A stretch of DNA of 64,000 nucleotides from Moniliophthora roreri. Taxonomy: Eukaryota; Basidiomycota; Agaricomycetes; Agaricales; Marasmiaceae. This document shows, piece by piece, positions 1-11,583 of the stretch. The translations under genes were made by a program, and so were the position numbers. The DNA lies in NCBI GenBank assembly GCA_001466705.2, contig LATX02000235.1, forward strand, positions 124,001 through 188,000. Direction: 5' to 3'. The notes beneath the pieces are model-generated. The model saw only the letters and a list, made by a program, of their open reading frames with translations, searched no databases and was not told the origin of the DNA. The first letter of the stretch is position 1. Every line of letters begins with the position of its first letter.

Positions 1-455
1 AAACGACATACTACCCACTCCATCTATTCGCAAATCTCATGCAAGGCACCTCTTTGAACGTGCACGTCGAGTCTGACTCTTATGATGGAACGACTGTACC
101 ACCGTTCATTCAAAACCTGGACAAGACCGCCCCCTCTTCCTCCAAGTTGACAAAATACATTGACGTCAGCGCCGTGCTCTCAGCTGATGGTCAGGAGGTC
201 CGTGTTGCGATTGTGAATAGGCACGAAACGGAGGAGTATGATGTTCCCGTTCGGTTTGGGCCAGTTGGAGAGGTCCTAGGAGACAATGTCAAGGTGTACG
301 AGGTCTGGTCGGAGGACCTGAAAGATTCGAATGGGTTTGACGGCGAAAAAGTCAAGACAATCGAGAAAGAGGTGAAATGGAAGGGAAAGTACCGCCTAAA
401 GGCACACTCTTTCCAAGGTACGTTCAACTTCCCCCTTCAATCTATCCGAATCTAG
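1..455 (+). CDS. Alpha-L-arabinofuranosidase (GH51), C-terminal part
   Basis: This is the 3' end of a gene that begins before the window. The frame is open from base 3 (TYYPLHLFANLMQGTSL) and runs through a beta-sandwich-like tail containing YIDVSAVLSADGQEV and VAIVNRHETEEYDVPV, followed by a conserved EVWSEDLKDSNGFD stretch. This pattern matches the C-terminal domain of GH51 alpha-L-arabinofuranosidases, which release arabinose from arabinoxylan or arabinan and are usually secreted. The catalytic glutamates would lie upstream and are not visible. The frame stops at 453-455. A possible last intron (about 410-455, GTACGT to CTAG) would instead extend the protein by roughly 25 residues, so the exact C-terminus is open. 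Family assignment is by sequence pattern only. Confidence 0.8.
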   Translation, partial: TTYYPLHLFANLMQGTSLNVHVESDSYDGTTVPPFIQNLDKTAPSSSKLTKYIDVSAVLSADGQEVRVAIVNRHETEEYDVPVRFGPVGEVLGDNVKVYEVWSEDLKDSNGFDGEKVKTIEKEVKWKGKYRLKAHSFQGTFNFPLQSIRI

Positions 456-758
456 CTCACAAAACCGAAACAAAATCCCCTAGTTCTCGTATTCAGAATC
501 AAATTGTAAATCACGTTACTGGTTCCTAAATTCATGATTTTCAACTGTCGCGCCGCGCGGCGATCCCATCAGATGCAGTGTGCCGTTCTTGATGCGAATA
601 AAACATCCGAAATTTATCCCATGACCTCGTATTTACCCTGAACGCTTTCCCCGGACCGTGCGTCTGGCAGCCTGGACATTTGTTGTACCGCGAGGTACCT
701 ATAAATATGCAAGCCTGGAGGTACGAACTGTACGCGGCATTTCGCACTGCTCTGTATC
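456..758. other. Intergenic, promoter side of the sugar transporter
   Basis: No coding signal was seen. A TATA-like motif lies near the right end and is listed separately. Confidence 0.5.
700..707 (+). promoter_or_regulatory. TATA-like box of the sugar transporter gene
   Basis: TATAAATA lies 59 bases before the ATG at 759. This is a plausible core promoter position for a fungal gene with a short leader. Inferred from sequence only. Confidence 0.45.
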
Positions 759-1408
759 ATGCCTCTGCCTCCCAAAGTCTATACATGGCTTTGTGGCCTA
801 TTTGCGAGTGAGTTTCACCTTGCTTTCTTGTGAATCCTGGAACGACGGCGAACTGACGGACCCCTCTTTGCGTAGGTCTGGGGAGTATCATCTTTGGATA
901 TGATCTAGGTGTTATAGCTGGAGTGTTACCTGCCAAAGATTTCCACGTATGGTTTTATTCCAAAACAAGGTCTTTGTTGTTAAACAGAAGAGGTACACAC
1001 AGGCTGTGATGGGACCGCGTTTGGAGGATTCGAATCTGTTTGGGCTTGTTACGAGTATTTTTGGTGTGTTATAAACGCGCTCCTCCTGCTCCTTGGTTTG
1101 TCTAATTCATTGTTTTGTAGTTCTAGGATGGTAGGCGTTCTAGTTCAAGGATCCCAGATAACATCACACACACACACACACACTCCTTCCTATAGTTTCT
1201 TTGGAATGATCCCAGTCGCATATTGCGCCGATTATTTTGGACGTCGAAAAACTATTCAGATTGGATCTCTCGTATACATGTACGGAACGAAAACGTTTCC
1301 CGAATTCTTTTGCCCCTCACTCATTTCGTTATTATTTAGCTTTGGAGGGGCCATGCAAACCGGCGCCAAGAGCCTTGATATGATGTATGTGGGGCGGTTC
1401 TTTGCAGG

Positions 1409-1442
<34 letters not shown>

Positions 1443-4077
1443 CTCTCTTCCTTTCCTTTATTTTTGTGATACGTAAATGATTTCACTGATGTCACATCTT
1501 TTGTATACATAGGATTTGGCGTTGGGATCCTGGCGGACTTGGCTCCCCTGTACCAGGTACGCGAAATTACCCCCAGGGCGTTTTTTTTTTTTGGGTTAAC
1601 TCGTGGGGGACATAGGCCGAGATTGCGCATCCTAGTATTCGAGGACGGTTGACTACTCTGCAGCAGGTATATATTTTTTCTTTTTCTGTTTGGATGTTAG
1701 AAGGCTGATTTGGCGCGTTAGTTTATGCTCGGTATTGGAGGCAAGCTGTGTTTTTTTTTTTTTTTAAATTCCGGTTGTTCTAGGCTAATACTTTGCCTTG
1801 ACTTTTTAGCGTTTACCGCGTCTTGGGTGGTATGTCTTCTTCCTAAATTTCATATGGGCTCGAGGCTGACCTGTATGTTCCAGACTTACGGTTGCGCGCA
1901 AGGACTTGCGGGGACACAGGCCGAGTGGAGGGTACCTCTTGGAATCCAGGTGACTTTTTTTTTTTTTGGCAATGGCGCAGTCGTCTGATTGAAAGCTGTA
2001 TGATTCAGATCATCCCTGCTTTACCCTTGATTACCTTCATTGGAATGCTCCCCGAGTCGCCTCGATGGTTGGCAGAGAAAGGGCGTATAGAAGATGGCAA
2101 GACTCCTTTATTCGAGGGGCAATCGCGAAGGCTGAATTACGCTACCTTTTTTTTTTTTTGTTAACAGCTCGAGCGAGTCTGGCTAGGCTTCACGCACACG
2201 GAGACATCAATGATCCTTTTGTGGTTCATCAAGTGGATGATATTCAAGCTGAAATCGAGAAGAGTAAGGATATTGGGTCTGCTAGGTGAGTTTTATTACC
2301 TTGTTTTCCTTGGCGTCGCTTACGACTCCCGATAGCTGGTCGGAACTCTTCAAAGTTCCCAGTAATTTCCGTCGTCTTGCCTTGGGGTGAGTTTTAATGA
2401 CCGTTACGTTTGGTTTCTCGGTCGTTGACCTACGGTCCAGCTCTATCCTACAATTCTCAGTTCAAATGACGGGTAATTGTCTATTCCTTTTGGTTCTTCG
2501 AGCACTCCTTGGCTCACATCCCCCGAAGGTGTCAGTGCTATCCAGTACTACTCCACCGAGATCTTTACTACGGTACAATCCACACCTCTCCTTCCTTTTA
2601 CATATTACTAACCACCATTTCCAGATGGGCTTCTCCTCCACCCGTATCCTCCTCTTCCAATCCATCAACAGCATAATCGCTCTCATCGGCGAAGCCTGCT
2701 GTGTCATCTGGGTTGATCATATCGGTCGACGAAGACCATTGATTGTGGGCAATGTAGCTTCGGGATTGTCGTTTGTTGTAGGATCTATTTTGATGGCTAG
2801 GTGGCCTGGGTCGGTGGATAAGTGAGTTTTTGTTGCTTGCTACAATTGCTTTTTTGTTATTGATGGGGTTTGTGATTGGTAGTGATGCGGTGAGTTTTTT
2901 TTTTTATTTTGTTCGGTTGGGAGGGTAAGACTGAACTGGGTGGATTGGATGGGGATGGATAGGCGCATTATGTGAGTTGTTTGTTTGCTTGTTTTTATGT
3001 CGTTTTTTTTTTTTTTTTGACTCCTGCTTCGTGGATAGATATTCATTAGTATGTGTGGTACTTCCTCTCTCTCTTGGAGAATGCTGAACCCAACGTCTCT
3101 ACTTTTCCCCGACAGTCACGTACGTATCATCTCCGCCTCAATCCTTAAACTTAGCTACACCCGTGCTGACGGCCCTTCTTTTGCATTTTTAGGACATGGG
3201 TATTCAACTTTTTCTTCAGCGCTTGTATCGGTCCTTTATCCTGGGCGTATCCTGCGGAGATTTAGTACGTTACCGTGTTTGTTCTCGTTCTTTCGCTAAT
3301 CTTTGCGTCTAGCTCAACACGAACCAGAGCAAAAGCAACTGCGATTACTAGTTCGTCTTCTTGGATATCCAATTTGTATGTCGTCTCCCCTTCTGTGTGG
3401 GGGAAGTGTTAATGATTGAATGGATATATAGCTTTATTGCGCAAGTGACGCCGTATGCGTTTAGGGCTGTTGGATGGCGGTGAGTCATCGGTTTTTTTTT
3501 TTTTTTTTTTTTTTTTTTTCGGTTTTTTAGGGTTGTTGATGAATTTGGTTTTAGGTACTGTGAGTTCTTTTTAATCATGTCAAAAGGTTCAAGAGGGTTT
3601 ACCATGAAAACGTAGATTTGGTATTTGCGGTTCTGAGTCATACAAAGTACGTCTTGCCAGTTTTTTACTTGACCATTCACTCATGCACTCATTCGTAGTG
3701 CGGTGTTCATCTGGTCATTCTTCCCTGTAAGTTACCCCCAAACCCCCCCCTTTCTCAAGGATCAGCATCGGTAACCAACTTGAAGGAAACAACTGGTCGT
3801 CGTCTCGAAGAAATGGATGCCTTGTTCGAGAAAGCGCCCATCTTCATACCTACATCTCCGTATGCCAAGACGGGTGATAGGTATGCTGCTGAGAAGGAGA
3901 TGCGTCAAGGTAATGTTGAGAGTTTTGTTCGATGTGACCAAGGTCTTGTTAAAAGGCTTTTTTTTTTTCTTTGCTCGCGCAGGTAACTTTGTTCCTGGTA
4001 ATTTGACTGAAGATGCTGGATTTGGACAGGGGGTGGATGAGGAGGTTGTAGTGGATGATTATGATACGAAGCAATGA
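759..4077 (+). CDS. MFS sugar transporter (hexose transporter-like), many introns
   Basis: Exons joined by eye encode a sugar-porter family membrane protein. The N-terminus starts at 759 (MPLPPKVYTWLCGLFA). After the first intron comes the family signature IIFGYDLGVIAGVLPAKDF, then GMIPVAYCADYFGRRKTIQ (the D-x-x-GRR loop motif), MYVGRFFAG, a PESPRWL motif at about 2050-2080, and the repeat-half loop WVDHIGRRRPLIVGN near 2710-2750. The acidic C-terminus ends at the TGA 4075-4077. There are at least ten introns. Several contain T-runs of 11-31 bases on the coding strand (1412-1442, 1581-1592, 1751-1765, 1955-1967, 2147-2159, 2895-2905, 3003-3019, 3492-3519, 3958-3969), which is unlike neighbouring genes. 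The likely role is uptake of hexose or another sugar at the plasma membrane; substrate is unknown. Exact exon borders at the small 3' exons are uncertain. Confidence 0.82.
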
Positions 4078-4192
4078 ATGTGTAGAGTTTTCATTTTTTT
4101 AAACAACGGCTTGCGATGTATACTGTTACGATTTTTCGTGCCGTTAGAGGACTACACATGATATGGGATCTTATATCAGTGGATTTGACAAC

Positions 4193-4295
4193 GCTCGCGT
4201 AGCTCAGTGGTAGAGCATTGTACTTATGAGGTTACCTGATTACAAACCTACGCATAGGAATGCAAGGGTCTCCGGTTCAATCCCGGGCGTGAGCA
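4193..4295 (+). tRNA. tRNA-Ile (anticodon UAU) with 31-nt intron
   Basis: The acceptor stem GCTCGCG pairs with CGTGAGC (one G-T wobble). The D arm is GCTC-AGTGGTA-GAGC, the anticodon stem TTGTA/TGCAA, and the T arm carries TTCAATC. The anticodon loop reads C-T-TAT-G-A, so the anticodon is UAU, decoding AUA. The loop is interrupted after position 37 by bases 4229-4259, the canonical site of eukaryotic tRNA introns. The yeast gene for the same isoacceptor also has an intron (known). A discriminator A is encoded; CCA is not, as expected for a nuclear gene. Confidence 0.93.
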
Positions 4296-4481
4296 ATACC
4301 CTTACATGGTCTTGTTTTTGGCCTCAACCGTCGAGTCAACGGCTAGTCACTTGGTGTGCAAGGAGTATACTATGTACGTAGAATGCAGGTGTCAAAACTG
4401 CGGGCAAGCGTGCATGTCGGCCTTTTATGATACAAGATGTTGTAGGGTGTGGATGCTTCTATTCCCCCTTCTTGTCCGTGT

Positions 4482-5002
4482 TCACGGGAAGAAGACGCTA
4501 ACAAACCGGGGGTCGTGAATGATTTTGATCGTCTCTTCAACCGTCGACATATCTGATGCCCAGGCAACAGTCAATCAGTTTCTTATTCGCCCCCGGAAAA
4601 AGAGAGAAGGAGCGTGACACGCACCGAGATTATCACCAAATTTGATTACTCCAACCGACTTGATAGTCGTCTCATCCACGACCATACCTATAACTTCGAT
4701 GTACGCTACTCCGGGGTCTTCCTATATACCACAAGACGTTCATCAGCCCCCAGAGCATCTTTAAAAGGGGGGAGACTTACGACAAAGGCTTGAATCTCAA
4801 CGTCTCCACCGTCGCTAGCTTGTACTGTCGCTCGATTTGCCGTCTTGTTTATCTATAGATCTAGTCGGTTACCTATGAAATGACTAGGGCAGACAGATAG
4901 ATGGATACGTACTGTGAGGATTTTACACGGCAATCGAACTTTTTTGCCTATAAATCGGGGGAGCATAGAAGAGTTGACGCGAGGAGAAGTTTCGTTTGAC
5001 AT
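4482..5002 (-). CDS. RFA3: Replication protein A small subunit (RPA14/RFA3), four exons
   Basis: No single long frame exists, but four short exons splice cleanly on the minus strand. Exon 1 starts at 5002 and gives MSNETSPRVNSSMLPRFIGK; the next exons give ANRATVQASDGGDVEIQAFV, then YIEVIGMVVDETTIKSVGVI, then DMSTVEETIKIIHDPRF, ending at the stop 4482-4484. The order P-R-V-N-x-x-x-L-x-x-F-x-G-K, a central beta strand with SDGG, VEVxGxV, and a C-terminal IxIxHDPRF is the OB-fold layout of the smallest subunit of replication protein A, the nuclear single-strand-DNA-binding heterotrimer. Total length is about 110 residues, normal for the family. Introns have GT-AG ends (for example gtaagt and gtgcgt donors). 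The reading is by motif and could be confirmed by protein search. Confidence 0.85.
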
Positions 5003-6736
5003 TTGTTGTTGTTGGTGGTGGTTGTAAAAGAAAAGAAGACGACTGATGAGACGCGTCGCGAGCGTTTTGTTGGGTTGTGTTTGGGTAAAATACCAGATTA
5101 GGCAGTTGGGTGTTGCTCGTTGTTTCTGACAGTGACCACGAATTCGCCGTCGCCATAGGTTCCGGGAATGCTTTTTCTCTTTTTGCTCCTAGTGGGACCC
5201 TGGCAGAGGTATGATTATGCTTTTCCAAGTGCAGCTGCTTCATGACTGATTTATTTTCCTTTTAGCCTTGCCTAGCAGCGACTTTTTACGCGTTCCTCTT
5301 GCAAGGGAATTATACCTTTACGGGCTCAATTTCAACCAAATATTTCCATACAAGTACCCGGCTTGCCGGCTGGAGAGGTGACTGCATGGAGTGGTACCAC
5401 GGCCTTGCACGAAATACGAGGAACTTTGGAAGGGAGATTGGTCCATAGGCCCATTGGTATGTTCTACTTAGATTTCTGTTTTGTTCATTTTTGACATTCT
5501 CTATAGGCTATACTCAAGTTCCTACCGATATGGCCGCGTGTTAGGAAGCCCCTCGTCTGTCATGTTACCCTGGCCGCTCCATGCTGTCTTCTCGTGTATC
5601 GGTTGGCCTTGATTTCAAGGAGCTATCGAACGACTTCGCCTACACTCAACCAAACCTTGAGGTCAGCTACACAACCTTCATCTGCGTCTCTCGCCATTCA
5701 GCCCTGAAGGATACACTACACAGTAGACAACTTGATACAGTGAGCACTGGTAACAGTTCTTTCTTGTGCCTTGGAGCTAACGAGGCTTCCTCTCAGATCA
5801 TGGCTCATTCCACCGTCCGTCCAAGGCAAACGTAGATGGGATCTCTTATCTGCGTCTCTAGCAGAAATAAACGCCTGGTATTCAGCTCTTCCGTCCATAT
5901 GCCTCCTGGTCGCCGATTTCTAGCGTGTTCAGTTTCACTACTCGTTTACGAAGCACGCAGGTTATCTTGTCCGACAGTTTCGGTTGTGCTGAACACGGGG
6001 AAGGAGAATACAGCATTTCAGTAAGTGATATCCCTGTCGTCCTCCGAAGCGGTTACAGTGTGCTGATCTCGACATTGCAGTGTTTTCATCGAAAACAGCC
6101 GGCTTTTGGAGGACAATGATGACCTTCTCTGCTGAGAGCGTGATATTGCTGGTGTAGGAGGGGGTGTCGATCTGGTGAGTATTTACAATAGGTCCTGTCT
6201 AGAATCGTGAAGCTAAGGGCTTGTCGTTATAGAGCATTCATGACTCTTAAGGAGTCACCGACACCGGCTACGATATTTTCATTGCCATACACCTTCGTAC
6301 ATTCGGTGCCTCATTCCTTGGGATCAGCAGTCGTTATTATGTCTCCCTTCGTCGTCCTGGTGGTACTGCCCACGTATAGTATTATCAGGTGCGTCACTTT
6401 CTCTTCGCAATTTAAACGCAGAGTTCTCATACGAGGTGCAACAGGACCTATTCTATCAAGTCAAGATGCCCTTCACTGACCGTGTTCCGGTAAGCATTTC
6501 TGACAAGTATAGTGTCTGAAGTCAAACTGATAAGTAACTAGCCGCGGGATCGCCGCCTCTGTAGCCAGCACCCGATGCTGTTGGTTCAAATCGAAACGGC
6601 GGCCACACTCCCACTTCCCGGGGCGATTCTCGCATTTCTGTTTCGTACAAACCCATCTCTGTGAGTATCTTTTCGCAGATGTTCCATTACCGATTCTCAT
6701 TTGTGATATAAGCGATGCGTATTCTACATCGAATCC
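5003..6736. other. Long stretch without a recognised gene
   Basis: Only short open frames occur. Two plus-strand stretches show possible exon pieces with splice-like borders (around 5330-5460 and 5900-6100), but no family motif could be recognised and frames break repeatedly. The stretch next to RPA14 (5003-5250) probably contains its promoter. The rest may be a decayed gene or spacer. Confidence 0.35.
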
Positions 6737-7875
6737 TCATAACTTGCGACACTCGGCTAAAGCCACTGCTGTATACGCCGCAGCATCCTGAACCAAAAAC
6801 ACTTTCCCAAACTCGATACCCGGAGCACGCTCTTTCAGTTTCTGCACTACCGATTCCCGAAACCTAGGAACCTGGACCAATAGAGATCCTGAACAAACCA
6901 GAGCCACGTTATCCTTCACGACACCCTCCCGTTGAGCTCTCCGCGTCAAGGCCAGAACCAGATCTACCAAGGACCGTACCATCTCTTCCACAATACCCAA
7001 TGCTTCATCGTCAGGCTCCTCAAACGCCAATGTCATTACTACTTTTGACAATGATGCGATTATGGCTTTCGGAGCCGCTCCATACACTTTTGCAATCACC
7101 TCTTTTACGTCCTCGCACCCCAGAACCTCTAATACAGCCTTGTGCAGCCTCGTTGGTGGTTCACCGGCGTCATGAGCACCCAGTAACGCGCGTATTGCTC
7201 TCCGCCCTGCGTCGTACCCTGAACCTTCATCTCCCAAGAGGTATCCCCATCCCCCAGCGCGAGCTATCGTCCGAGGCAGCACAAGTGACGGTGACTCGGT
7301 CTCGGTCTTGGTCTTGGTCTTGTTGCGCGATAAAGTGGTGTACAGATGCGCTATGCTACCTGTACCTGCAACAAGTACGATAGCCGTTGTAAGAGTGGGC
7401 TGTTCCCGGATAAGGACAGAAGAAAGAAGCCCTGCATCGCTCGAGATGATTAGGTTTTTTGATGAAGAATCTTCTTGTTCAAATCCCAAGGATCTAGCGA
7501 GATGTGGTCGTATTCGAGCGATATCGGATGGACGGGTGATGTCTAGTCCTGCGATGCCTATCCAGGCGACGAGGAATTTTGGTGGTGGTTCTGTTGTTGC
7601 GGTTGGGGTTGTGGTTGAGGCGGATAGGGCGTTGGATATTGCTGTTTGGATTGTGGTGATGGTGTTTTCGAGGCCGATGGATGAACTGTTTAGGGGGAGG
7701 GGGTGAGGTATGGTTGGGGGAAAAGAGAAGTTTGGGAGGCTCACAAGTTACATGGTCCAGCTTCGCCTCTTGCTATTACTCCTTCGTTCACCGTTGCGAG
7801 TACTGCGGTGCATTTGGTTCCTCCTGCATCTATGGCGAGAATGAGCTGTCTGTCGGGGTGAGGAAGGGACATCAT
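6737..7875 (-). CDS. N-acetylglucosamine kinase-like protein (BadF/BadG ATPase family), copy A
   Basis: Exon 1 (7745-7875) encodes the phosphate-binding loop LAIDAGGTKCTAVLA. A 59-nt intron (7686-7744, gtgagc to cag) follows, then exon 2 (6737-7685). Further motifs fit the ASKHA sugar-kinase fold: WIGIAGLD, SDAG, VLVAGTGSIA (second phosphate motif) and GGWGYLLGDEGSGYDAGRRA, the hallmark of eukaryotic GlcNAc kinases and BadF/BcrA-type ATPases. Near the C-terminus, ALVCSGSLL and QDAAAYTAVALA complete the adenosine-binding part. The predicted reaction is ATP-dependent phosphorylation of N-acetylglucosamine in the cytosol, as in chitin-sugar salvage. Start at 7875 or 7872; homology with copy B extends upstream in a shifted frame. 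It is divergently oriented to a transporter pseudogene. Intact here, broken in copy B. Confidence 0.85.
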
Positions 7876-8106
7876 GTTTGAGGTGAGTTGTGAGAGCTTC
7901 AAGTAACTTACTTATGGTTCGTTATTGTCTGACTTTTTGTTTTCTTTTTGTGAAATAGATTCTCCACGTTGTTTATGATGCCGTTTATTTGTCAATGTAC
8001 GTGTAGATCCGCTCGCAGGTCGGGCGAGTTCATCCGAATGGTAGACAAGCACAAATCTGGTGTCTTGTTGTTACTGGACACCACCACTACCATCAGCATC
8101 GTTCTG

Positions 8107-9485
8107 TATTCATGAGGGATGGTCTACAGAGTGAAGCGGTGCTAGTAGTCGCTTACTGCCCAGATGCCTCTTGTTCTGGTACGTCAGGTCTCCATCTTCA
8201 TACGCCTATCTCGATGTTCACGCAATCCCTATAGGGATGTACAACGCCATCTCGGGTCTCGGTGGATCTCGTGTCAGCTGGATAGCAGTGCCAACGTTTG
8301 CATTGCGCATTGCTGCTACCCTCCCGTATTGGATGTACGTTTCGCTTTCTGTCGTCGTCGTCGTTACAACCTTGCTGATATGAAACCTTTTTCAGACATT
8401 TGGTTCACGAATATGTCTCTCCTTATTGACAGATGCTCGGGTGAATGGTATGTCGTGGTCTTGACTCGTGGTAGATGATAGCTGACCCTTTTGGCTTGTA
8501 GGTGACACCTTCACCCTGCGCACGCGCTTGCTGCCTCGAGGTTGCCGACAAGAATCCCCGGGCTCGTTACACAACGCCATCTTCCGGTGTGAAGGCTGGT
8601 ACAGCAAAACTCCAAGTAACACAGCTGCCGGATGCTCGTTCTCTCAAGCTGGTGTTTGCTTCACGGATAGGAAACTCGCAGGTGTCCGGTACGCTGAATG
8701 TTTTCCTGGGACACGAAGGGTGCTCAAAAACCTTCCTTGCAGGGCTTATCGCGAATGGATGTCTATACGAGTAACCGCCGCCGACAATCTGGAGCAGGCG
8801 ATTATTACTCATCGACGGGGTATGCCACGTTAATGATAGATGTGGACACCGACTTCTAAAATCTTCGTAGGCCGGTGTTTTCTCGGAACAGCGTTCACTT
8901 TTATGATTTACGCCGGAACGCCATTGTTTGCGTTCATAGGGCATCCGATCTCGATTTCTTTTTTCCTATCCTTACCTGGGCATTTCTCTAGCCTCCGACA
9001 TGTCGAGTACTATCGGCGAGGCTTTCCTCCCTTCCGTATTCACGTTACCTTGCCCTTCAGCCACCTGAACGGTTTCATGTACTGGATAGTACGAATCTAC
9101 GGTGGGCTGGTCATCGGCTTATCGTTGGACATCAAGTTTTTCGGTCGGCCTGGGCGAGCCAAGCTTGGTTGGATATCCGTGACTCGACATTGGAATGGTG
9201 ACATGGGGCGGGGGAGTGGCACATCGAGGCAAGGAAGGAAGCAGTGGTTGGGATTCAGTGAGACCAGAACATTCATTGCGCCGTTTCAGAGGTGAGTGGT
9301 CTGAGCTTCTTGCTGGTGAATGAGCCGCTGACTATAATGACTAGGTATTTCTTCCACGGAGCCTTCGGCGTGTTCTGGCGGTATTAGTGTCATTGGAATA
9401 TGGCTTCGCTGGCAGCTTCGTCTCAGGCTGCGGCAAAGCTTGTCGAATGTTATACCTTTACGTTGTATTTCAGTTACACTGCAGT
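8107..9485 (+). pseudogene. UNC93-like transporter, degenerate copy A
   Basis: Blocks of this stretch match the intact gene at 15632-17564 in the same order. They include the exon start with MYNAISGLGGS (near 8239), the GDTFTLRTR block (near 8504-8530), the block ending GLVIGLSLDIKFFGRPGR (near 9105-9160) and the SETRTF block (near 9258-9280). The reading frame is broken repeatedly. Relative to copy B about 0.7 kb in the middle is missing (junction near 8430), and about 0.5 kb of unrelated sequence sits between about 8530 and 9060. No continuous membrane protein could be made from it. It pairs head-to-head with the intact kinase at 6737-7875. Confidence 0.75.
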
Positions 9486-9597
9486 ATATGATGGACTGAG
9501 TCAATATTCAGACATTAATAAATGTGAACAGCTGAGACGGATGTCCCTGTAGCAACGAAATAGCAAGAATGTTGGGTCATACCGGTGGGCTACTGTA

Positions 9598-10893
9598 CTA
9601 ACGGTCTCGGCTACCCATGATGACACTACAGTGTGACTCTGGCAAGCGATGTAGTACGTCTTGCTTCAACAATTCCAAGGCATCCTTCTTTTCAATCATC
9701 TCCACTTTTATGTTCCTGCCCGCAGCCAAACAACGCGGAAAACACCCTGCCGCCAATGACACCAATGATTCATGTGCTCCATCGCTACGAATGTCTGTAG
9801 TGACCAGGAATATCACATCCGGAATGCTCGAGAACCTAACCGATGAGAGAAGGTTGTCTATGGCAAACCAAACTCCCTGACAATCCAAGAGATCTGGTGG
9901 GGCCACGAAAACAATCTTCTCTAGGCAAAGAGACGTGATTGTTACAAGACTTCGAAACAATCTCGCACTGAAGGTGGCGATACGATACTGTTCAACGACG
10001 ATTGCGTCAAATGTGAGGGATTTCAGTTGGGTAAACTGAGAGAAATCGAAAGCTTGTCGACTGTCAGAAACCAGCAATCTGTGTCGATTTTCAAACATGC
10101 ACTTACCTTTGAGTAACAGGTGACTGTGACGGAAGCACATTGACTCGATTGTCAAGTTGAGGTGAGGGATGAGGCGGAGGAAAGTATCAATTGCTTCGTA
10201 GAAGCCGATATGCTGGATCAAGAAATGTCTGGGCCCATTAAAAGCGGGACGGGATCTGGACAATAAACATAGCACATGGGATATATGTTCATCGTGATTG
10301 CAGCAGGCTCGAATAAAGATTTTCTGAAGGTTGACGGGTAAGGTCAAAGTGCTGACATCAACGTTGACGTTTGAAATGATGGACAGTATCTTGAGATTCC
10401 GAAGTGGCTGCACAATCTGGACGATCCCGGTCATTGGCAATGTGTAATTGCAATGGAGGTCAAGGCGAGTTATTTTTGGGTAAAGGGAGACGATGGGGGC
10501 TATAAAACGGGAAATGTAAACGGTTGAAAAGGATGGCGCTATTAGCCAACAAAGGGATAGGGATCGGAGGCTCCCTCTCGTCTTTTCAACAAGAGGCGCG
10601 AGGATGTAGACAAACTGGTTAGCTCTCATATGCCATGACCATGTACACCTAAATTCGAATGTAATATGGTTGATGTGATTCCACTCGAAGGTGGATGTAT
10701 AATGAATGAGGTCATAAAGCCGGTTGGATATATCATCGGTTCCATCGAATTTGATTACGAGCCTGTCCATGGCGAAAAGGAAACGAGAAACGTCGCGCCA
10801 CTCCCTGCACACGAGGCTAGTAGTATTCAGAAGAGTACCACCGTCGCAAAAATGAAGGATGCTAGGCAGTAAATCTGCCGATAGTTCGACCAT
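9598..10893 (-). CDS. F-box protein, intronless
   Basis: A single frame of about 431 codons. The first ATG in frame is at 10893; the frame stays open further upstream but has no ATG there. The N-terminal 45 residues look like an F-box: VELSADLLPSILHFCDG, then TTSLVCREWRDVSRFLF. The rest is a divergent leucine-rich stretch with repeated L-x-x-L patterns, as in the large mushroom F-box families that present substrates to SCF ubiquitin ligases. The substrate is unknown. It lies between the two kinase/transporter duplicates. Confidence 0.72.
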   Translation of the reverse strand: MVELSADLLPSILHFCDGGTLLNTTSLVCREWRDVSRFLFAMDRLVIKFDGTDDISNRLYDLIHYTSTFEWNHINHITFEFRCTWSWHMRANQFVYILAPLVEKTRGSLRSLSLCWLIAPSFSTVYISRFIAPIVSLYPKITRLDLHCNYTLPMTGIVQIVQPLRNLKILSIISNVNVDVSTLTLPVNLQKIFIRACCNHDEHISHVLCLLSRSRPAFNGPRHFLIQHIGFYEAIDTFLRLIPHLNLTIESMCFRHSHLLLKGKCMFENRHRLLVSDSRQAFDFSQFTQLKSLTFDAIVVEQYRIATFSARLFRSLVTITSLCLEKIVFVAPPDLLDCQGVWFAIDNLLSSVRFSSIPDVIFLVTTDIRSDGAHESLVSLAAGCFPRCLAAGRNIKVEMIEKKDALELLKQDVLHRLPESHCSVIMGSRDR

Positions 10894-11583
10894 CTCCCGG
10901 TTATATTCCGAATTGTCGCGGCCACTTGACTTGAGGAAGGACAAACATTATGAAAATGAGCATATGGATAAAGCAACATACGTACCATGTGGCGGATCCA
11001 AGGTCTGTCTAGACGAGAGGACCCCTATTTGGAGTTTTGAGACCGGCTTCAGAGACTCAGATCCAGGGGTCTCGAGACAAGTGAGGGGGTTTTGGAAGAG
11101 TAAAGATTATTGCAATCTTCATATAACCCGTCAAAGAACAAAGAAACCCCCGGTTCCTGTTTATGTAATGTAATCTGCTCATTATCGTTAACAACACACG
11201 GATGGGAGGCGGAAACCACCCGGACCGCGCCTTCTACTATGACGTTTTACCTGGGCACCATAGGTGGATGGGATCCTTCCTGAAATCCTTTTTATTTTTT
11301 TTGGTGAGTCTCAACAATTATGAAAATGGCAATGAATTGCTCGGTGACGATTGTGTGTATTGAAATTGAATTACAGATCTAGAAATGGGAAGAGAACCGT
11401 GAAAGCGTGAAAGCGTGACATGAAACCAGGACATGATATCAAAGAGAGCGATGTACTTGTTAAGTGGATGAAAGGAAAACATAGGCATACGAGGAAGAGA
11501 AATCATATGTATTAGCGTCTAAAGTAGGAAACGATGAAGAAATTATTCAAAATGACACGTATTTGGATCTGCGAGCCCGACGA
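10894..11583. other. Intergenic spacer
   Basis: No gene was recognised. It separates the 5' end of the F-box gene from the 3' end of the HMG-box gene. Confidence 0.4.

Noticed and set aside
1256..1630. Minus-strand frame with a Lys run
   Set aside because: The Lys run is the reverse of the intronic T31 tract of the sugar transporter; it is a shadow.
10894..10944. Extension of the F-box frame upstream of 10893
   Set aside because: It would need a TTG start; the first ATG is at 10893 and directly precedes the F-box.
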